Notes: generated from the sequence alone by a model not told the origin. Numbered from the stretch's first letter, positions 1 through 11,502 are shown. The stretch: DNA of 64,000 bases from Drosophila pseudoobscura (GCF_009870125.1 NC_046679.1:25978001-26042000), one strand, 5' to 3'. Numbers and translations are program-made.

Positions 1-366
1 TCGCAAATTATTGGCCATGCCCTACATTTATAATGAAAAAGGGACAGGAGGTTATGGCCCTCAAAATCCATTTGATAGATGTAAAACTCCGTCCACCATC
101 CGTCAAAAACAGCTGATCCCAATAACAAGTACATTAAATTTGGGCGGAAGATTTGTTAATTATTTTTTCATAATGGATGATGAAGATAGGTCTAGGAAAA
201 GATCTTGATAGCCACTATAATATTGTGATGCTGTATTTGACAACAAAATTAGAAGCTTGCAACAAATGAGTAGCGCGAACAGCCAGATAGTAGCAACAGT
301 GGATAAGATCTACAATCGCAAAATATTCTGTAGACTGTATGAACATGAATACCGTATTTATTTGTA
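1..366. other. Left-edge non-coding DNA
   Basis: I see no gene here. A short open stretch at 11-208 (+) has no recognisable domain and a composition like its surroundings, so I do not call it coding. The tract may contain upstream exons or flanking DNA of the minus-strand relic that follows. Confidence 0.4.
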
Positions 367-571
367 TTATTCTTCTAACAAGTCGTTCTGGAATTTTGTT
401 TGGGTGCTGATTAAGTACTGCACCATCTTCTCCCGACTCATGTCGTGCTCATTATACTTTCTGCGGTGGCGCTTCTGTTCTTCGAGTCGGTCTCTGGCAA
501 TCTCTGCCAGACACGAAATGTCATCCTTTTTGTTTTTCTTTGGCGTTCTTGGCGAATTCGCACCACCCTAA
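367..571 (-). pseudogene. C-terminal exon or relic of a MADF-like gene family, copy 1
   Basis: Read on the minus strand, an open stretch runs from a splice-acceptor-like site (pyrimidine-rich tract then TTAG, near 572) to a TAA at 367-369. It encodes about 67 residues, highly charged. Distinctive parts are PRTPKKNKKDD, a helical IARDRLEEQKRHRRKY segment, EHDMSREKMV and a C-terminal QNDLLEE. The same order of blocks recurs at 1430-1640 (copy 2), so this is a real duplicated coding sequence and not a chance frame. No upstream exon is identified for this copy, so it may be partial. The function is unknown. The link to MADF-type DNA-binding proteins rests only on the segment beside copy 2. Confidence 0.4.
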
Positions 572-1035
572 GGTTAGCTAGAATAAGAGATTGAATTGTA
601 AAGAAATATAGTCTGTCGTTGACCCGACAAATTACAGCCACACAAAGCTTTCGGTTTTTTTTAAATTAGAAAAACTATTCTGATTTTTTAAAATTGTATG
701 TACATACATATATTTTTGTTGTTTATATATTTTTTTGAGTCATAAAAAAAAAACAAATACACGCCGGGTGAAGTGGAGTGCGGATATGGAAAATCTTCTT
801 AAAAACATATGACATGAAAACATTGCGGATTTGACAGGGGACCGAAATAAATCAGTTGATGTCGACCAGCACAGAACCAACTGCAGCTTCAGTATTTGTT
901 TTACAGACCTGCTGTAATGTTAAGGTATTCTAAAGAGTAACGTTATATACAGCATATATGTATAATACAATCGCCAATTTATTCATTTCAACATGTGAAT
1001 ATCACAATTCAGACAAAAACTTTGGTACTGTTTTT
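572..1035. other. Gene-free AT-rich stretch
   Basis: AT-rich DNA with poly-T/poly-A runs near 653-750 and short TACATACATATAT tracts. I found no coding sequence or RNA gene. Confidence 0.4.
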
Positions 1036-1270
1036 CTGTCAAAAAATCCCACCATTCCCCCGGGATGGACTCAGTGTGCAGAGCCTATTAGCTGGATGGT
1101 AGATGGTGGATGGTGCCAGTGGGAATCAATTGGTTTCACATCTATGAAAAAATTCCCTTGTTCCCGGGATGTGCTGGGTCTTAAAGTCCTTATAATATAT
1201 TTTGGTATAATGATATAATGGACTCTGCACACTGAGCCCATCCCGGGGGAATGATGAGATTTTTTGACAG
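1036..1270. mobile_element. 235 bp MITE with ~50 bp terminal inverted repeats
   Basis: The left end (1036-1086, beginning CTGTCAAAAAATC) and the right end (1220-1270, ending GATTTTTTGACAG) are inverted copies over about 50 bp with only a few mismatches. Both include the GC-rich core CCCCCGGGATGG and CAGTGTGCAGAG. The interior of about 130 bp has no meaningful coding capacity. This is the structure of a miniature inverted-repeat transposable element. I could not see a convincing target-site duplication, so the superfamily is open. Confidence 0.6.
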
Positions 1271-1429
1271 ATGTGTATCTCCGATTCAAACTGGCACAGC
1301 AATTACTTCAGCTGTGGTTCAACAGCATAATATGTGAACATATGACTTTAATCAGTCAGCAGAAGGGATACGAACTGCAATCGCAAAATATTGTGTAGTG
1401 CGTAATGCAAATTAGAAACTTATTTATTT

Positions 1430-1960
1430 TTATTTTTTCAACACTTCCAATAAATCATTCTGCAATTTCTTTCGCGTGTTGATGAGGTCCTCGACCATCT
1501 CTTCCTTCCTCATATCATGTTCTTCATTCTTCCTGTAATGGTCTTTCTGCTGTTCGAGCTGCTCTCTAGCAATATCTGTCATCCAAGAAGTGTCGCCTTT
1601 TTTGGTTCGCTTTGGCGTGGGAACATTGTTGCCAAAAAGGTGCTGGGGCTACATGATCTGTCCAGATCTACCTCGATAATGTCCGAAAAAAACTCATCAA
1701 CATCTACAATGACCAGCTTTTATTGATTTATTGTTAAAAAAATATATATCATTTAACTCACTGTGGTTGTCCAATGTGCTCTGCTCCATGTTGTCAATCC
1801 GGTAGCATCCCACGAGCGAGTTCAGTTTGTAGTAGTGCTGCCAGCTATATGGAGCACCCTCGCTCGGTCCAATTTTATTCGTGCGCGACGCAAATCTTCT
1901 ATTTTTTCTTGCCAAATGTCTATTAGCAGGTATGTGCGGTTTAGGAACAACCAAAATTCG
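1430..1960 (-). pseudogene. MADF-like gene relic, copy 2 (paralogue of 367-571)
   Basis: On the minus strand, the segment from about 1640 to a TAA at 1430-1432 reads NVPTPKRTKKGDTSW, IAREQLEQQKDHYRK, EHDMRKEEMVEDLI, KLQNDLLEVLKK. It matches copy 1 block for block. Further upstream (about 1960-1770) is IWQEKIEDLRRARIKLDRAR, then in another frame GAPYSWQHYYKLNSLVG. Together these resemble the second half of a MADF domain (W, LRxxR, aromatic YxWxYY). An intron-like GTGAGT...TAG separates the two parts. The frame change inside the MADF-like part points to a broken copy, although an unrecognised splice could also explain it. It lies head to head with Parp, about 170 bp from the Parp ATG, so it could share the promoter region. 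Confidence 0.35.
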
Positions 1961-2126
1961 TTGTATCAATTCTATTGTTTCAAGCCAATGCCAACTATCG
2001 AAATGGCATGGTATTGTTACGATAACGATAAGTGCCTAGCTTCTACCGAAATGTTGGCGCTATGATGAAATAATTTTCGCATTTTTAGCCGGTCGTTTAT
2101 TTGAAATTGATTAACGTTTATTCAAT

Positions 2127-5100
2127 ATGGATGTGGAATTGCCGTACATGGCAGAATATGCCAAATCTGGTCGTGCTTCTTGTAAAGGTTGTAAGTCTGC
2201 TATTCCGATGAAAGAGCTACGAATTGCAGTAATGGTCCAAGTAAGTCTGCAAAAAAAAAACATTTTCATCACAGATTTAATATTACATATATATACCTAA
2301 ATAGTCTGCTTTTCACGATGCCAAAGTACCTAACTGGTTCCATAAGAGATGTTTTTTCGAGAAACAACGTCCAACATCTGTAGGGGACATACAGAATTTC
2401 GAAAACTTACGTTTTGATGATCAAAAGGAACTGGAGACGCTTATTGGTATGTGCTTTCTGAATATGTACTTTGTAATCCTAGAGTAACGTTCTATAGTGT
2501 CTAAAAGTCTAAATATATTTTATACATATGGAGAGATACCTCATGTGTATGTACATTATGTACATATGTACACTTCAGAGCCAAAGTTAAATTTAATACC
2601 TTTTTCTCGGTGGAAGATTTGTCCAGACTGTTCGCGATTTTCGATTAAATCTTCTTTAAAATGCAAAAAACCAACCTTTCGACTATCACGTTTATAAAAT
2701 CACGTAATAAATTTGATTTTATACATTCTATTTTTTAAGGAGCTGTAGCAGGAAGCGTAATTGCTAATACCGGAAAGAAACGTTCTAAGGCAGAAACCAC
2801 AGCGCTGAAAGACTTTGGTATCGAGTATGCAAAATCCAGCCGATCATCCTGCCGGGGCTGCGATCAAAAAATAAGCAAAGATCAAATTCGTATACGAAAA
2901 ACTGTATTTGATACTGAAGTTGGTATGAAGTATGGTGGTCAACCACTGTGGCATCATTTAGAATGCTTTGCACAATTGAGATCCGAGCTTGGTTGGTTCG
3001 ATACTGGCGAAAATATTCCAGGTTACAAAAGCTTAAAAGCCGAGGACAAAGCTGAAGTGATAAGAGTGCTTCCGTGAGTATTTTTTATGTCTGTTACTAC
3101 TCAATTTTCTCAGTCGATTTGAGATCTTCAAAAATAAATTGCTTTATTACACAGTTATCACAACATTTATTCGGAAAACCGTCTATTTCAACTTTCTTTA
3201 TAAATAACTTGAAAAATATTTTGGTTTAACAAAAACCTTGAAAACATAAACAAGGGTTGGCCAATATAATAAGTACAGCAATTCTACAAAGCGAAAAACT
3301 AAAAGCGTATCAACATTTTTCCACATTTTTCTTATTATTTATAATCTTATACTACTATCCTGTATAGCCACACTTATTTTGGATGACTTTGGCGATTATT
3401 CTTGGCATACTAGCAAAAAGTTTGCGGCAAGTCTCCACTGGAATCTCATACCACATTTGTTGTACAAATTCTCCACAATTCTTTGGCTTTTCGAAAAGTA
3501 TTTTTACCAATTCGACGTTTTAAATCACCCCATAGGATTTCAATTGAGTTTAAGTCAGGAGGCTGACTTGGCCAAGTTATAGCGTTTAAATTTGTTTCCG
3601 TAAAACAAGCCTTGACTAGCTTTGAGGTGTGCTTTGAGTAATTTTCCTCAAGGGCATGTTTTCCCCAGCATAAGGTTGCATAATGTCTGTCAATATGTTT
3701 TTATATGCGATGTACCGGTTCAACGCCATCCCAAGAATAACAGCCTCAAATACCTATGCATCAACCTCCGTTCTTAACCATTTTCTTTGTATACCGGAAG
3801 TCGAATTCTTTTCCTTTTCGTCGTTGTATAAATCTTCTGAAGTCATAATCAAAAAGATTTATTTTTGTTTTGTCTCTCAATAATATATTATTCCACTTTT
3901 AAGACCCATCGAACCCAAACCATGCCGACGACTTCTTGCTGCATCTTCAAATTTTTTACTCGGAGTAAGGGAACGTTTCGGACTATATGTCCTGTTAATT
4001 CTGTATATTGAAGTCTCCGACGAACCATCAGACCTGATTTTTCTTTGCCAATTTGAGCGTGGCCTTGGAAGACATGAACTGATCCTTATTTGCAAGACTG
4101 ATGATGCGGGTGTCCGTTGTTTCTAAAGATTTCTTATTCCATCCTCGATTTTCAATAAGCACCTTAGATTTTAAAGCATTCTGAACAAAAAATACCAAGC
4201 GTCCACGACTTTTCGCAATTTCACAAAGAATTTTCCGTACTTTTTGAAGATTTATGAAAGACTTCTTATCTTCAGCATTACGGCCTATTTAAGGGATTTT
4301 CTTAACTTTCATATACTTAAATATTAAAGAACTCAATAAAAACTAACAAGCCTTTGAACAAATCCTTATCAAATCATTTATGATTTATTTTTGCTAGACC
4401 AAAAATGCACATCCAGCAAAAATTTAAGCATAGAATTTTATAAAGTGGGTCCCCACTTTAATATTTGGCAAGACTGTAATCTTTCCAAATATAAACAATT
4501 GGCATCCGTACATTTACAAAAATTCTAGCTATTCCATAACAATTCCATATTCCGAGTACGTGTGGATACATGTTTATCACTTTTCACTTTAAGCGCCTGT
4601 AAAATCTTTAAAAATCAATCAATCCTTGTGATATTTTTTTTTAAAGATTCATTAATTTATTGAGAATGAAAAAAGACAACAATTTCAATTCAAAGAGATC
4701 CTTTTCCTTAAGAGATTTTAGTTTGTTAAAAAAATGAGCATGTATCCACTTTTGAACGTTTCAAATTTTTTTACTTTAATATTTTTTTAAAAATATTTGT
4801 TCCAAAGGGCCTTAGCTTTTATCATATTCCGAATAAGTATTGGCATAATCTCGACTAAATTTAGTAGGTGCTGGCAAGGTATCATGCGCCACTCCGACCT
4901 CACGCGCTCTCAAAGACTCACCCAATCCCTTTGGTGCAGACTCGTACTTTTCCAATGTTTTTTAAACAGAGCCCATCGATTTTCAATGGGATTTAGATCT
5001 GGACTATTCAGCAGGCTCGGATATGGGGAAGTCACATTTCTCTATAAAATTTGACAAAATGGGTTCCTAAATACTAAGATAATATTCTTTCTTCATTATT

Positions 5101-8100
5101 CCAACGATTTTAACCAATTGGAGAACGTTCCACCAAGTGTAGCAGCCCTACACCGTCAGGCTTCCTCGTCCATGCTTTATTGTTTCCTTGACCTGATAGT
5201 AGTTTTCATTTCGATCAGACTTAAAACGGTTTATTTTGTTATATCTGACCCAATTACCTTCTTAAAATTTTTCCTGGTCCAGTTCCTATGCTCCTCGGTA
5301 AATATAAGATGCGCAGCCACTTTTTATGAGAGAGGGCAGGTTTTTTCTGGCTATCTGCCGGTGTCAGGCCGATCGTACGCAGAGCGTCCACTCATGTGGA
5401 CGGTCAAGGTCCGATATCTCAGGAGTGTGGATACCAAATTTGGTAGCTCTGGCTCTTATGGGTTCTGAGATCCTTGAACTCATATTTTGCAATTGGCAAA
5501 ACCGACCATGAATCCTGTGTGTTAGAGAGAGACAGAGCAAGAAAGAATGAAATTGTTTTCTTGATTCTGGCTATAATAATTATACGATCTGGTTCAGCTT
5601 TTGCACTCTAGAAGATATAGTCTTCTACGATTCTGCGTTTTTAGTTTTCTCGTATCGTCGAAATTGTGGATGCCACAGATTTTCGCCCTTTTTGGGGGCG
5701 GAAGTGGGCGGGGCAAAGTTTTGAAATATTCTTGTAGCAGTGACATATCACAGAAGTCTGGATCCAAAACATCGTTGTTCTAGCTCTTATAGTCTTTGAT
5801 CACTAGGCGCTGAAGAGGACGGACAGACGGACAGACGGACGGACGGACAGACAGAGATGGCTCAATCGACTCGGCTATTGATGCTGATCAACAATATATA
5901 TACTTTATGGGGTCGGAAACGATTCCTTCTGGACGTTACACACATCCACTTTTACCACAAATCTAATATACCCCAATACTCATTTTGAGTATCGGGTATA
6001 AAAACCAATAGAGATTATTTATTGTTTAACTCGATATAAACCTACATTTATCCTGTTTTAAAATAATTTAACAGCTTTAGTATATTCCGTTTCGCAGATT
6101 TATTGCATTTTACTAGGTTAAGCCAAAGTCGACTTCTATTTCGCGTACGTTCGCGACCACATGTTTATTGCTATCATTATGAAAACTAAAAAATGTATGA
6201 TCACCATCTTTTAATTTACAATAGTCTTACACGTATTAGTTTATATTTATTACTTTTTTCAACGTATCTAATTGAATCATTATATAACAGGACCATCAAG
6301 TGTGAAGACACTCCGGATGCCAAAAAACAAAAAATTGAGCAAACTGATGATAAGGAAGAAAAGGAGAAAATAAAACAAATTAAAAAACAGAACGACACGT
6401 TTTTTAAATTCCGCGATGAACTAAAAAGTCAAATGAAAAAACAAGACATTGAGGATCTCCTAATATCGAATGGACAGCAGCCGGTAACGGGCGACTCTGA
6501 AAAGTTTTTTGATCAAGTTGCAGATATGTTAACATTTGGCGCTATTACGCCCTGCTCTGAATGCAAAAGTTCTCAGTTTATTTTCAATAAATCTGGATAC
6601 AAATGCAATGGAAATATTTCCGAGTGGACCAAATGCGATAAGATTTACACTGAACCAAAGCGCACGGCTTGTAAAGTACCTAAGGCTATAAAATCCTCCT
6701 ATCATTTTTTAGATGGGGTTAAAAAAAAACCAATAACACGAATTATTCAATATATTCCTCCAAGCGCCTCCATAATTTCTAAAAATATATTGCTGAAAAA
6801 GAATCCTGAGGAGTTAAATGGGTTAGTATACAAACATGTTTTATACCCCGGACTATATTTATATTTATATATAAATATAATAAGGACAAATATATAATAT
6901 TATATACAAATATAGTACATATAAAAAAGTATACACCTAATTCTGTTTTTAAACGAATTTCCCTATATTTTTGCTACCTACAATTGCTCTGACCACTAAA
7001 TTTGCTTGCAAGTCTGTAAAAATCAGAACTAGGTGTATATTTGTATAAATATTATGTATTATTATAATAACCCGAAAGGTATACTATAAAAGTATATTCT
7101 TGATGACACATATTCAATATTTTAAATGATATAATTTTATTTCAGACCGAAAGTTGTTCGTAAGAAGCCACCATTATATAATTTGAGATTTTCCATTATT
7201 GGAATTAAAGAAAAAGAAAAAGAGTTGAAAAAACGAATTGAAAAATTGGGCGGAAAATGCGAAACCAAAATATCCGAAAGGACTATAGCAATTATATCTA
7301 CTGAAGAAGAAACTAAAAAAAAAAGCAACAGAATGGAGTCGGCAAAAACATTTGGCATTCAAATTGTGCCTGTTGAATACATCGATTCTGTTGAATCTGA
7401 TCCTGATGGCGCCATTAATTATATAAGCAGTATGAGCATTTGCGACTGGGGTACAGACCCATCAGCTCGTGTTCCCCAAGAAGAAGCTAAGAGCTCAAAG
7501 TCAAAGAGTATATATACAAAATCTGTTCCTTCGTCAAAAACTCTAAAAGTAAAGGATGGTCTTGCTGTGGATCCTGATAGTGGTCTTGAAGACATCGCCC
7601 ATGTCTATGTTCAGGGAAAAGACAAATACAATATTGTGCTTGGTTTGACTGATATTCAACGCAACAAAAATTCATACTATAAGCTACAGCTATTGGAAGC
7701 TGATAAAGGTTCAAGGTAAGTAATTGCTTCAATTTCGAACGTGTTCTTATTGAGGTACAAAAAAAATATATCAGTATCATTTATTATACCCGATACTCAA
7801 AACGAGTATTGGGGTATATTAGATTTGTGGTAAAAGTGGATGTGTGTAACGTCCAGAAGGAATCGTTTTCGACCCCATAAAGTATATATATCCTTGATCA
7901 GCATCAATAGCCGAGTCGATTTAGCCCTGTCTGTCTGTCCGTCCGTCCGTCCGTCCGTCCGTCCGTCCGTCCGTCCGTCCGTCCGTCCGTCCGTCCGTCT
8001 GTCGGTCCCTATCAGAGCCTAGTGGTCAAAGACTAAGAGCTAGAGCAACAACATTTTATATCCGGACTTCTGTGATATGTCACTGTTACAAGAATATTTC

Positions 8101-10418
8101 AAAACTTTGCCCCGCCTCCACAAAGGGCGAAAATCTGTGGCATCCACAATTTCAAAGATACGAGAAAACAGAAAACGCAAAATCGTAGAGTGCAAAAACA
8201 ATTTCATTCTCTCTCGCTCTGTCTCTCTCTAATACACAGGTTTCATGGTCGGTTTTACCAATTGCAAAATGTGAGTTCAAGGATCTCAAAGAATATGAGA
8301 GCTATAGAACCAAATTTGGTATCCACACTGCAGTGATATCGGACCTTGAACGTTTCGTGCAAAATTTCGCCACACTCCCGTCCGCCCATGCAAAGGACGA
8401 AAATCTATGGCATCCACAAATCTCAGAATTTATTAGGGATAGAGCAACCAAATTGGTTATCCGCACTCCCGTTTGATCTTACTATAAAACGTATATCTCA
8501 AAATTTCGCCCCACCCCCTTCCGCCCCCACGAAAATCTGTGGCATCCATAACTATGAAGATACGAGAAATCAAAAACGTATAATCATAGAGAAAGACCGT
8601 ATCTATGTGAGTGCTGAACCTGGTTCAGATCAGGTAATTTTTATAGCCAAAAGGAACAAATCTATTTGCAGCGGACTGATTTTCTGTCTTTCTCGCACGC
8701 ACTCTATGTCGTGTCGTTTAATATTCGAGGCGTCTGCCGGAGGAGAGCCATACTGACTTAGTATCGGGTATAAATGTAGAGTTGCGGTCTCCGCAATATT
8801 CTCTATTTCTCTATTTTTATTTTATGTATCAATTTACTATTTGATGGACACTGGGGTAAATTTACGAGTACGAGTTAGGAGTAGTTGTTAGTTAGTACCG
8901 ATTAGTTTCATGTTGACCGCAGCTTTATGTGTACAGATAGACGGACGGAGATAGATGGCTAATCAGCTCTGCCTTTGATGATCAGCAGAAATACTTTTTA
9001 TAAGTATTTCCAAAAATGTTAAACAATTTCGAATTTGGATTAATGGTCATTTAACAACCGTCTACTCTTTAAAACGAACTAATATATACAAATTATTTTA
9101 TTTTTATTCCCTCGTTTACTATTACAGGTATTGGATTTTTCGTTCATGGGGACGGATCGGCACGACCATTGGGAATTCTAAGGTTGAAGAGTGTGATACC
9201 ATTTTGGAAGCGAAAGAAATTTTTAAAAAAGTATATGCTGATAAGTCCGGAAATGAATTTAAAGATCGAGAACATTTTGTCAAAATCCCAGACCGTATGT
9301 ATCCGATCGACATTCAGTACGATGACGATTCAAAAATGTTAACGGATAACAAAAATGTAATTAGTTCCAAGCTTGAACCTTCCGTACAAAATTTAATCAA
9401 ACTTATTTTTGATGTCGATTTTATGAAAAAAACAATGATGGAATTTCACATTGACATGGAGAAAATGCCTTTAGGTAAACTAAGTTTAAAGCAAATTCAG
9501 TCTGCGTATAATGTGGTAAAAGAAATGTATGAATTGATCGAGTCCGGTTCTAAAAATGCAGGACTTATTGATGCTTCTAATAGATTTTACACGTTGATTC
9601 CCCACAACTTTGGAGTCCAATCTCCACCATTGATTGAAACTTCTAAGCAAGTCGAAGATTTGCGACAAATGCTTGATTCGCTGGCTGAAATCGAGGTCGC
9701 CTATAACTTAATAAAGAACGAAGATACAATTGATAACATAAACCCATTAGACAAACATTACGAGCAATTGAAGACTCAATTGGTAACGCTAGATAAAAAT
9801 AGTGATGAATTTTCAATTTTAAATAAGTATGTAAAGAATACCCATGCTGCTACCCACAGTGCCTATGAGCTTGAGGTGGTGGATGTGTTTAAAGTAGCTC
9901 GTCAAGGGGAGGCTAGACGTTTTAAACCTTTTAAAAAGCTACATAATCGAAAATTATTATGGCACGGTTCCCGTATAACGAATTTCGCTGGTATCTTATC
10001 TCATGGTTTGAAAATTGCTCCCCCTGAAGCGCCACCAACTGGTTATATGTTTGGAAAAGGCATTTATTTTGCTGACATGGTTTCAAAATCTGCTAATTAT
10101 TGTTGCACAAGCCAACAAAACTCAACCGGATTGCTGCTTCTTTCTGAAGTAGCATTAGGAGATATGATGGAATGTACCGCAGCGAAATACGTTACGAAAC
10201 TACCGAACGATAAGCACAGCTGCTATGGCCACGGTCGCACCATGCCAGATCCTAAAGAGACCTATATGCGAAGTGATGGTGTGGAAATACCACTTGGAAG
10301 GCCAGTCACTGATGCAAATTTGAAATCTTCATTATTATACAATGAGTATATAGTTTACGATATTGCCCAGGTAAATGTTCAATACTTGCTTCGAATGGAA
10401 TTTAAGTATAAGTATTAA
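2127..10418 (+). CDS. Parp: Poly(ADP-ribose) polymerase (PARP1 orthologue), complete, 6 exons
   Basis: Exons 2127-2240, 2305-2446, 2740-3073, 6291-6821, 7146-7715 and 9128-10418, joined by GT-AG with matching phases, give 993 aa, close to my memory of the fly protein's length. The enzyme uses NAD+ to add poly(ADP-ribose) to chromatin proteins and itself at DNA breaks and active loci in the nucleus. Zn1 ligands are C19, C22, H51, C54. Zn2 ligands are C123, C126, H158, C161, after a basic GKKRSK stretch. Zn3 with PADR1 is in exon 4 (CSEC...CNGN...KCDK). BRCT is in exon 5. WGR spans exons 5-6 (RSWGRIGT). A helical regulatory domain follows, then the ART domain with H843, Y877 and E970, the catalytic triad. 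AATAAA lies at 10450-10455. No frameshift or missing key residue was seen. Codons are AT-rich. Introns are small except 3 and 5, which carry transposon relics. Confidence 0.95.
3350..4350 (-). mobile_element. Degenerate Tc1/mariner-type transposase relic in Parp intron 3
   Basis: The minus strand at about 3380-3600 reads [12 protein letters not shown] followed by LWGDLKRRI and, after a frameshift, [19 protein letters not shown]. This is the usual C-terminal signature of Tc1-family DDE transposases, whose PDLNPIEN block carries the last catalytic acidic region. At about 3900-4260 the minus strand carries the N-terminal DNA-binding portion ([24 protein letters not shown], later NVPLLRV) in more than one frame. 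Order and strand fit one element read right to left. Stops, frameshifts and a missing central part show that it is dead. Clear terminal repeats were not found. Confidence 0.6.
4790..5320 (-). mobile_element. Second Tc1-type transposase fragment in Parp intron 3
   Basis: The minus strand at about 4960-5010 reads [18 protein letters not shown], a textbook Tc1-like DDE C-terminal block, followed in other frames by EWRMIP and [13 protein letters not shown]. Further upstream on the same strand (about 5100-5310) are pieces such as [13 protein letters not shown] that look like the central catalytic domain. Multiple stops and frameshifts make it a relic. It is more conserved than, and different in sequence from, the 3350-4350 fragment, so it is probably a second family. 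The DINE-1 copy at 5400-6004 abuts it. Confidence 0.55.
5400..6004 (-). mobile_element. DINE-1 (Helentron-type) copy A in Parp intron 3
   Basis: This copy is reversed relative to the intact copy at 7784-8800. It contains the block beginning GGTCAAGGTCCGATATC, a GA-rich tract near 5523-5545, the TGGATGCCACAGATTTTCG block, a GGAC-type tetranucleotide run near 5817-5853, and the terminal motif ending GAGTATCGGGTATA at about 6000. DINE-1 elements are non-autonomous Helitron/Helentron repeats. The end away from 6004 is incomplete, since no hairpin was seen. Confidence 0.75.
6004..6192 (+). repeat. Dispersed ~190 bp repeat, copy 1 (second copy at 31580-31782)
   Basis: This stretch of Parp intron 3 shares long identical tracts with 31580-31782 in the same orientation. 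One is the block TTCCGTTTCGCAGATTTATT and its continuation through the AAGTCGACTTCTA motif to CATTATGAAAACTAAA. It has no coding capacity and starts directly at the end of DINE-1 copy A. I do not recognise the family. It could be a short non-autonomous element or the end of a larger one. Confidence 0.55.
7784..8800 (+). mobile_element. Nearly full-length DINE-1 (Helentron-type) copy B in Parp intron 5
   Basis: It begins TATACCCGATACTC, followed by an inverted echo (GAGTATTGGGGTATA) that can form a small hairpin. A (GTCC)n/(GTCT)n microsatellite lies at about 7928-8004. Several related blocks end ACGAAAATCTGTGGCATCCA. A GA/CT-rich tract lies at about 8209-8233. The right end has AGTATCGGGTATAA (the subterminal inverted repeat) and then a perfect 3' hairpin TTGCGG-TCT-CCGCAA at 8782-8796. 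Subterminal inverted repeats, a central tetranucleotide microsatellite and a 3' hairpin define DINE-1/Helentron elements. It lies between the two exons that encode the WGR domain. The reading frame around 8346-8756 is incidental. Confidence 0.85.
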
Positions 10419-11500
10419 GATGTGGAAATTTGTTATAAAAATCACTTTGAATAAAATTACATATTACATATTTGGTTATACATCAACTTATTTAATTGGG
10501 TACACTGAAGGCCTAATCGTAAATTTAAGGTGCTAAGCTGAAATGACCATCACAAGAAGCAATAGTAGTGTTCGTCTACGCCTCACTGCTATCTGATTTT
10601 GAGTAAATTTTCGGGTTGCAGATTTAAATCGGGTGGCAAACCAGCCTCAACTTGGAAAGGTCGAGTACATTTTTACTTTTTGAGGTTTTTTACAGGTAAA
10701 GTAACCTGCAGACTTGAGCTATGTCGTAACACTCACATGGTATTGCACATCGTCTTGGATTCCAGTTCTTCTATTTGACACCGTCTTGAACCGACCCCTC
10801 GCGTCTTCAATCGAATCGATCGCGTTTGAATCGATCTAAGCGATCTGCTCTCGTGTTATCACATCCGCACAATTTTCGCTTTTTTATATATACATATTAC
10901 AAACACACGATAAACATTAAATTGAAAGAATAAGAAAAAAGGAAAAAAAAAACAAAAAACTGTAAAAAGTTTGGATCTATATTTTGATTCGCCCCTCGTT
11001 TAATACAATATTGAAGTACAAATAACATAATCAGCCAGGCTCCATTTTTCACATTCACAAAAGTTTTCCGATTTAATTTTGGGGCTCCCGTTTTTGTATT
11101 CCGCAAGACTTATTCGTTTTCATTTTCGTTGACGAAATGAAAAGTAAACGGCTTTTTATACAACGAAACGAACCTTAATTGCAAAAGGAAAAAATATATG
11201 ACCTATTGATGAATTAACATAAACTTGACACCTACATATATCAGGGTAATTTTACTTTAGCTTTCTTTATAAATAATTTTATTTTAACCCAACCTCAAAT
11301 TTGGCTCGGAAAAAATTGGCAAGGGCAACAACAATTTTCGTTTTGGTACAAACAGCAGAAATATGTGAAAACTGGAGAACCTTAAAACGAAACGTTTTGG
11401 CTGAGCCTGCTTGAATGTAATAATAGGCATTCCATGGGGCTATGGCTATAAACTAAGACTCCATTCATGCAGGCTTTTAAATGCTTATCAAATGTATATC
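10419..11500. other. Parp 3' flank, no gene seen
   Basis: AATAAA at 10450-10455 fits the Parp poly(A) signal. The rest is AT-rich intergenic DNA with short imperfect repeats (for example ATCGAATCGATCG near 10810-10835). I found no coding sequence, tRNA or terminal repeat. Confidence 0.4.
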
Positions 11501-11502
11501 CT

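Noticed and set aside
11..208. Open stretch on + at the left edge
   Set aside because: No recognisable domain, and composition is like the surrounding non-coding DNA.
7840..8022. Open stretch encoding a serine/arginine/valine/proline tetrapeptide repeat
   Set aside because: It is a translation of the (GTCC)n microsatellite.
8346..8756. 136-codon open stretch on +
   Set aside because: It lies entirely within DINE-1 copy B and follows that repeat's sequence, not a protein gene.
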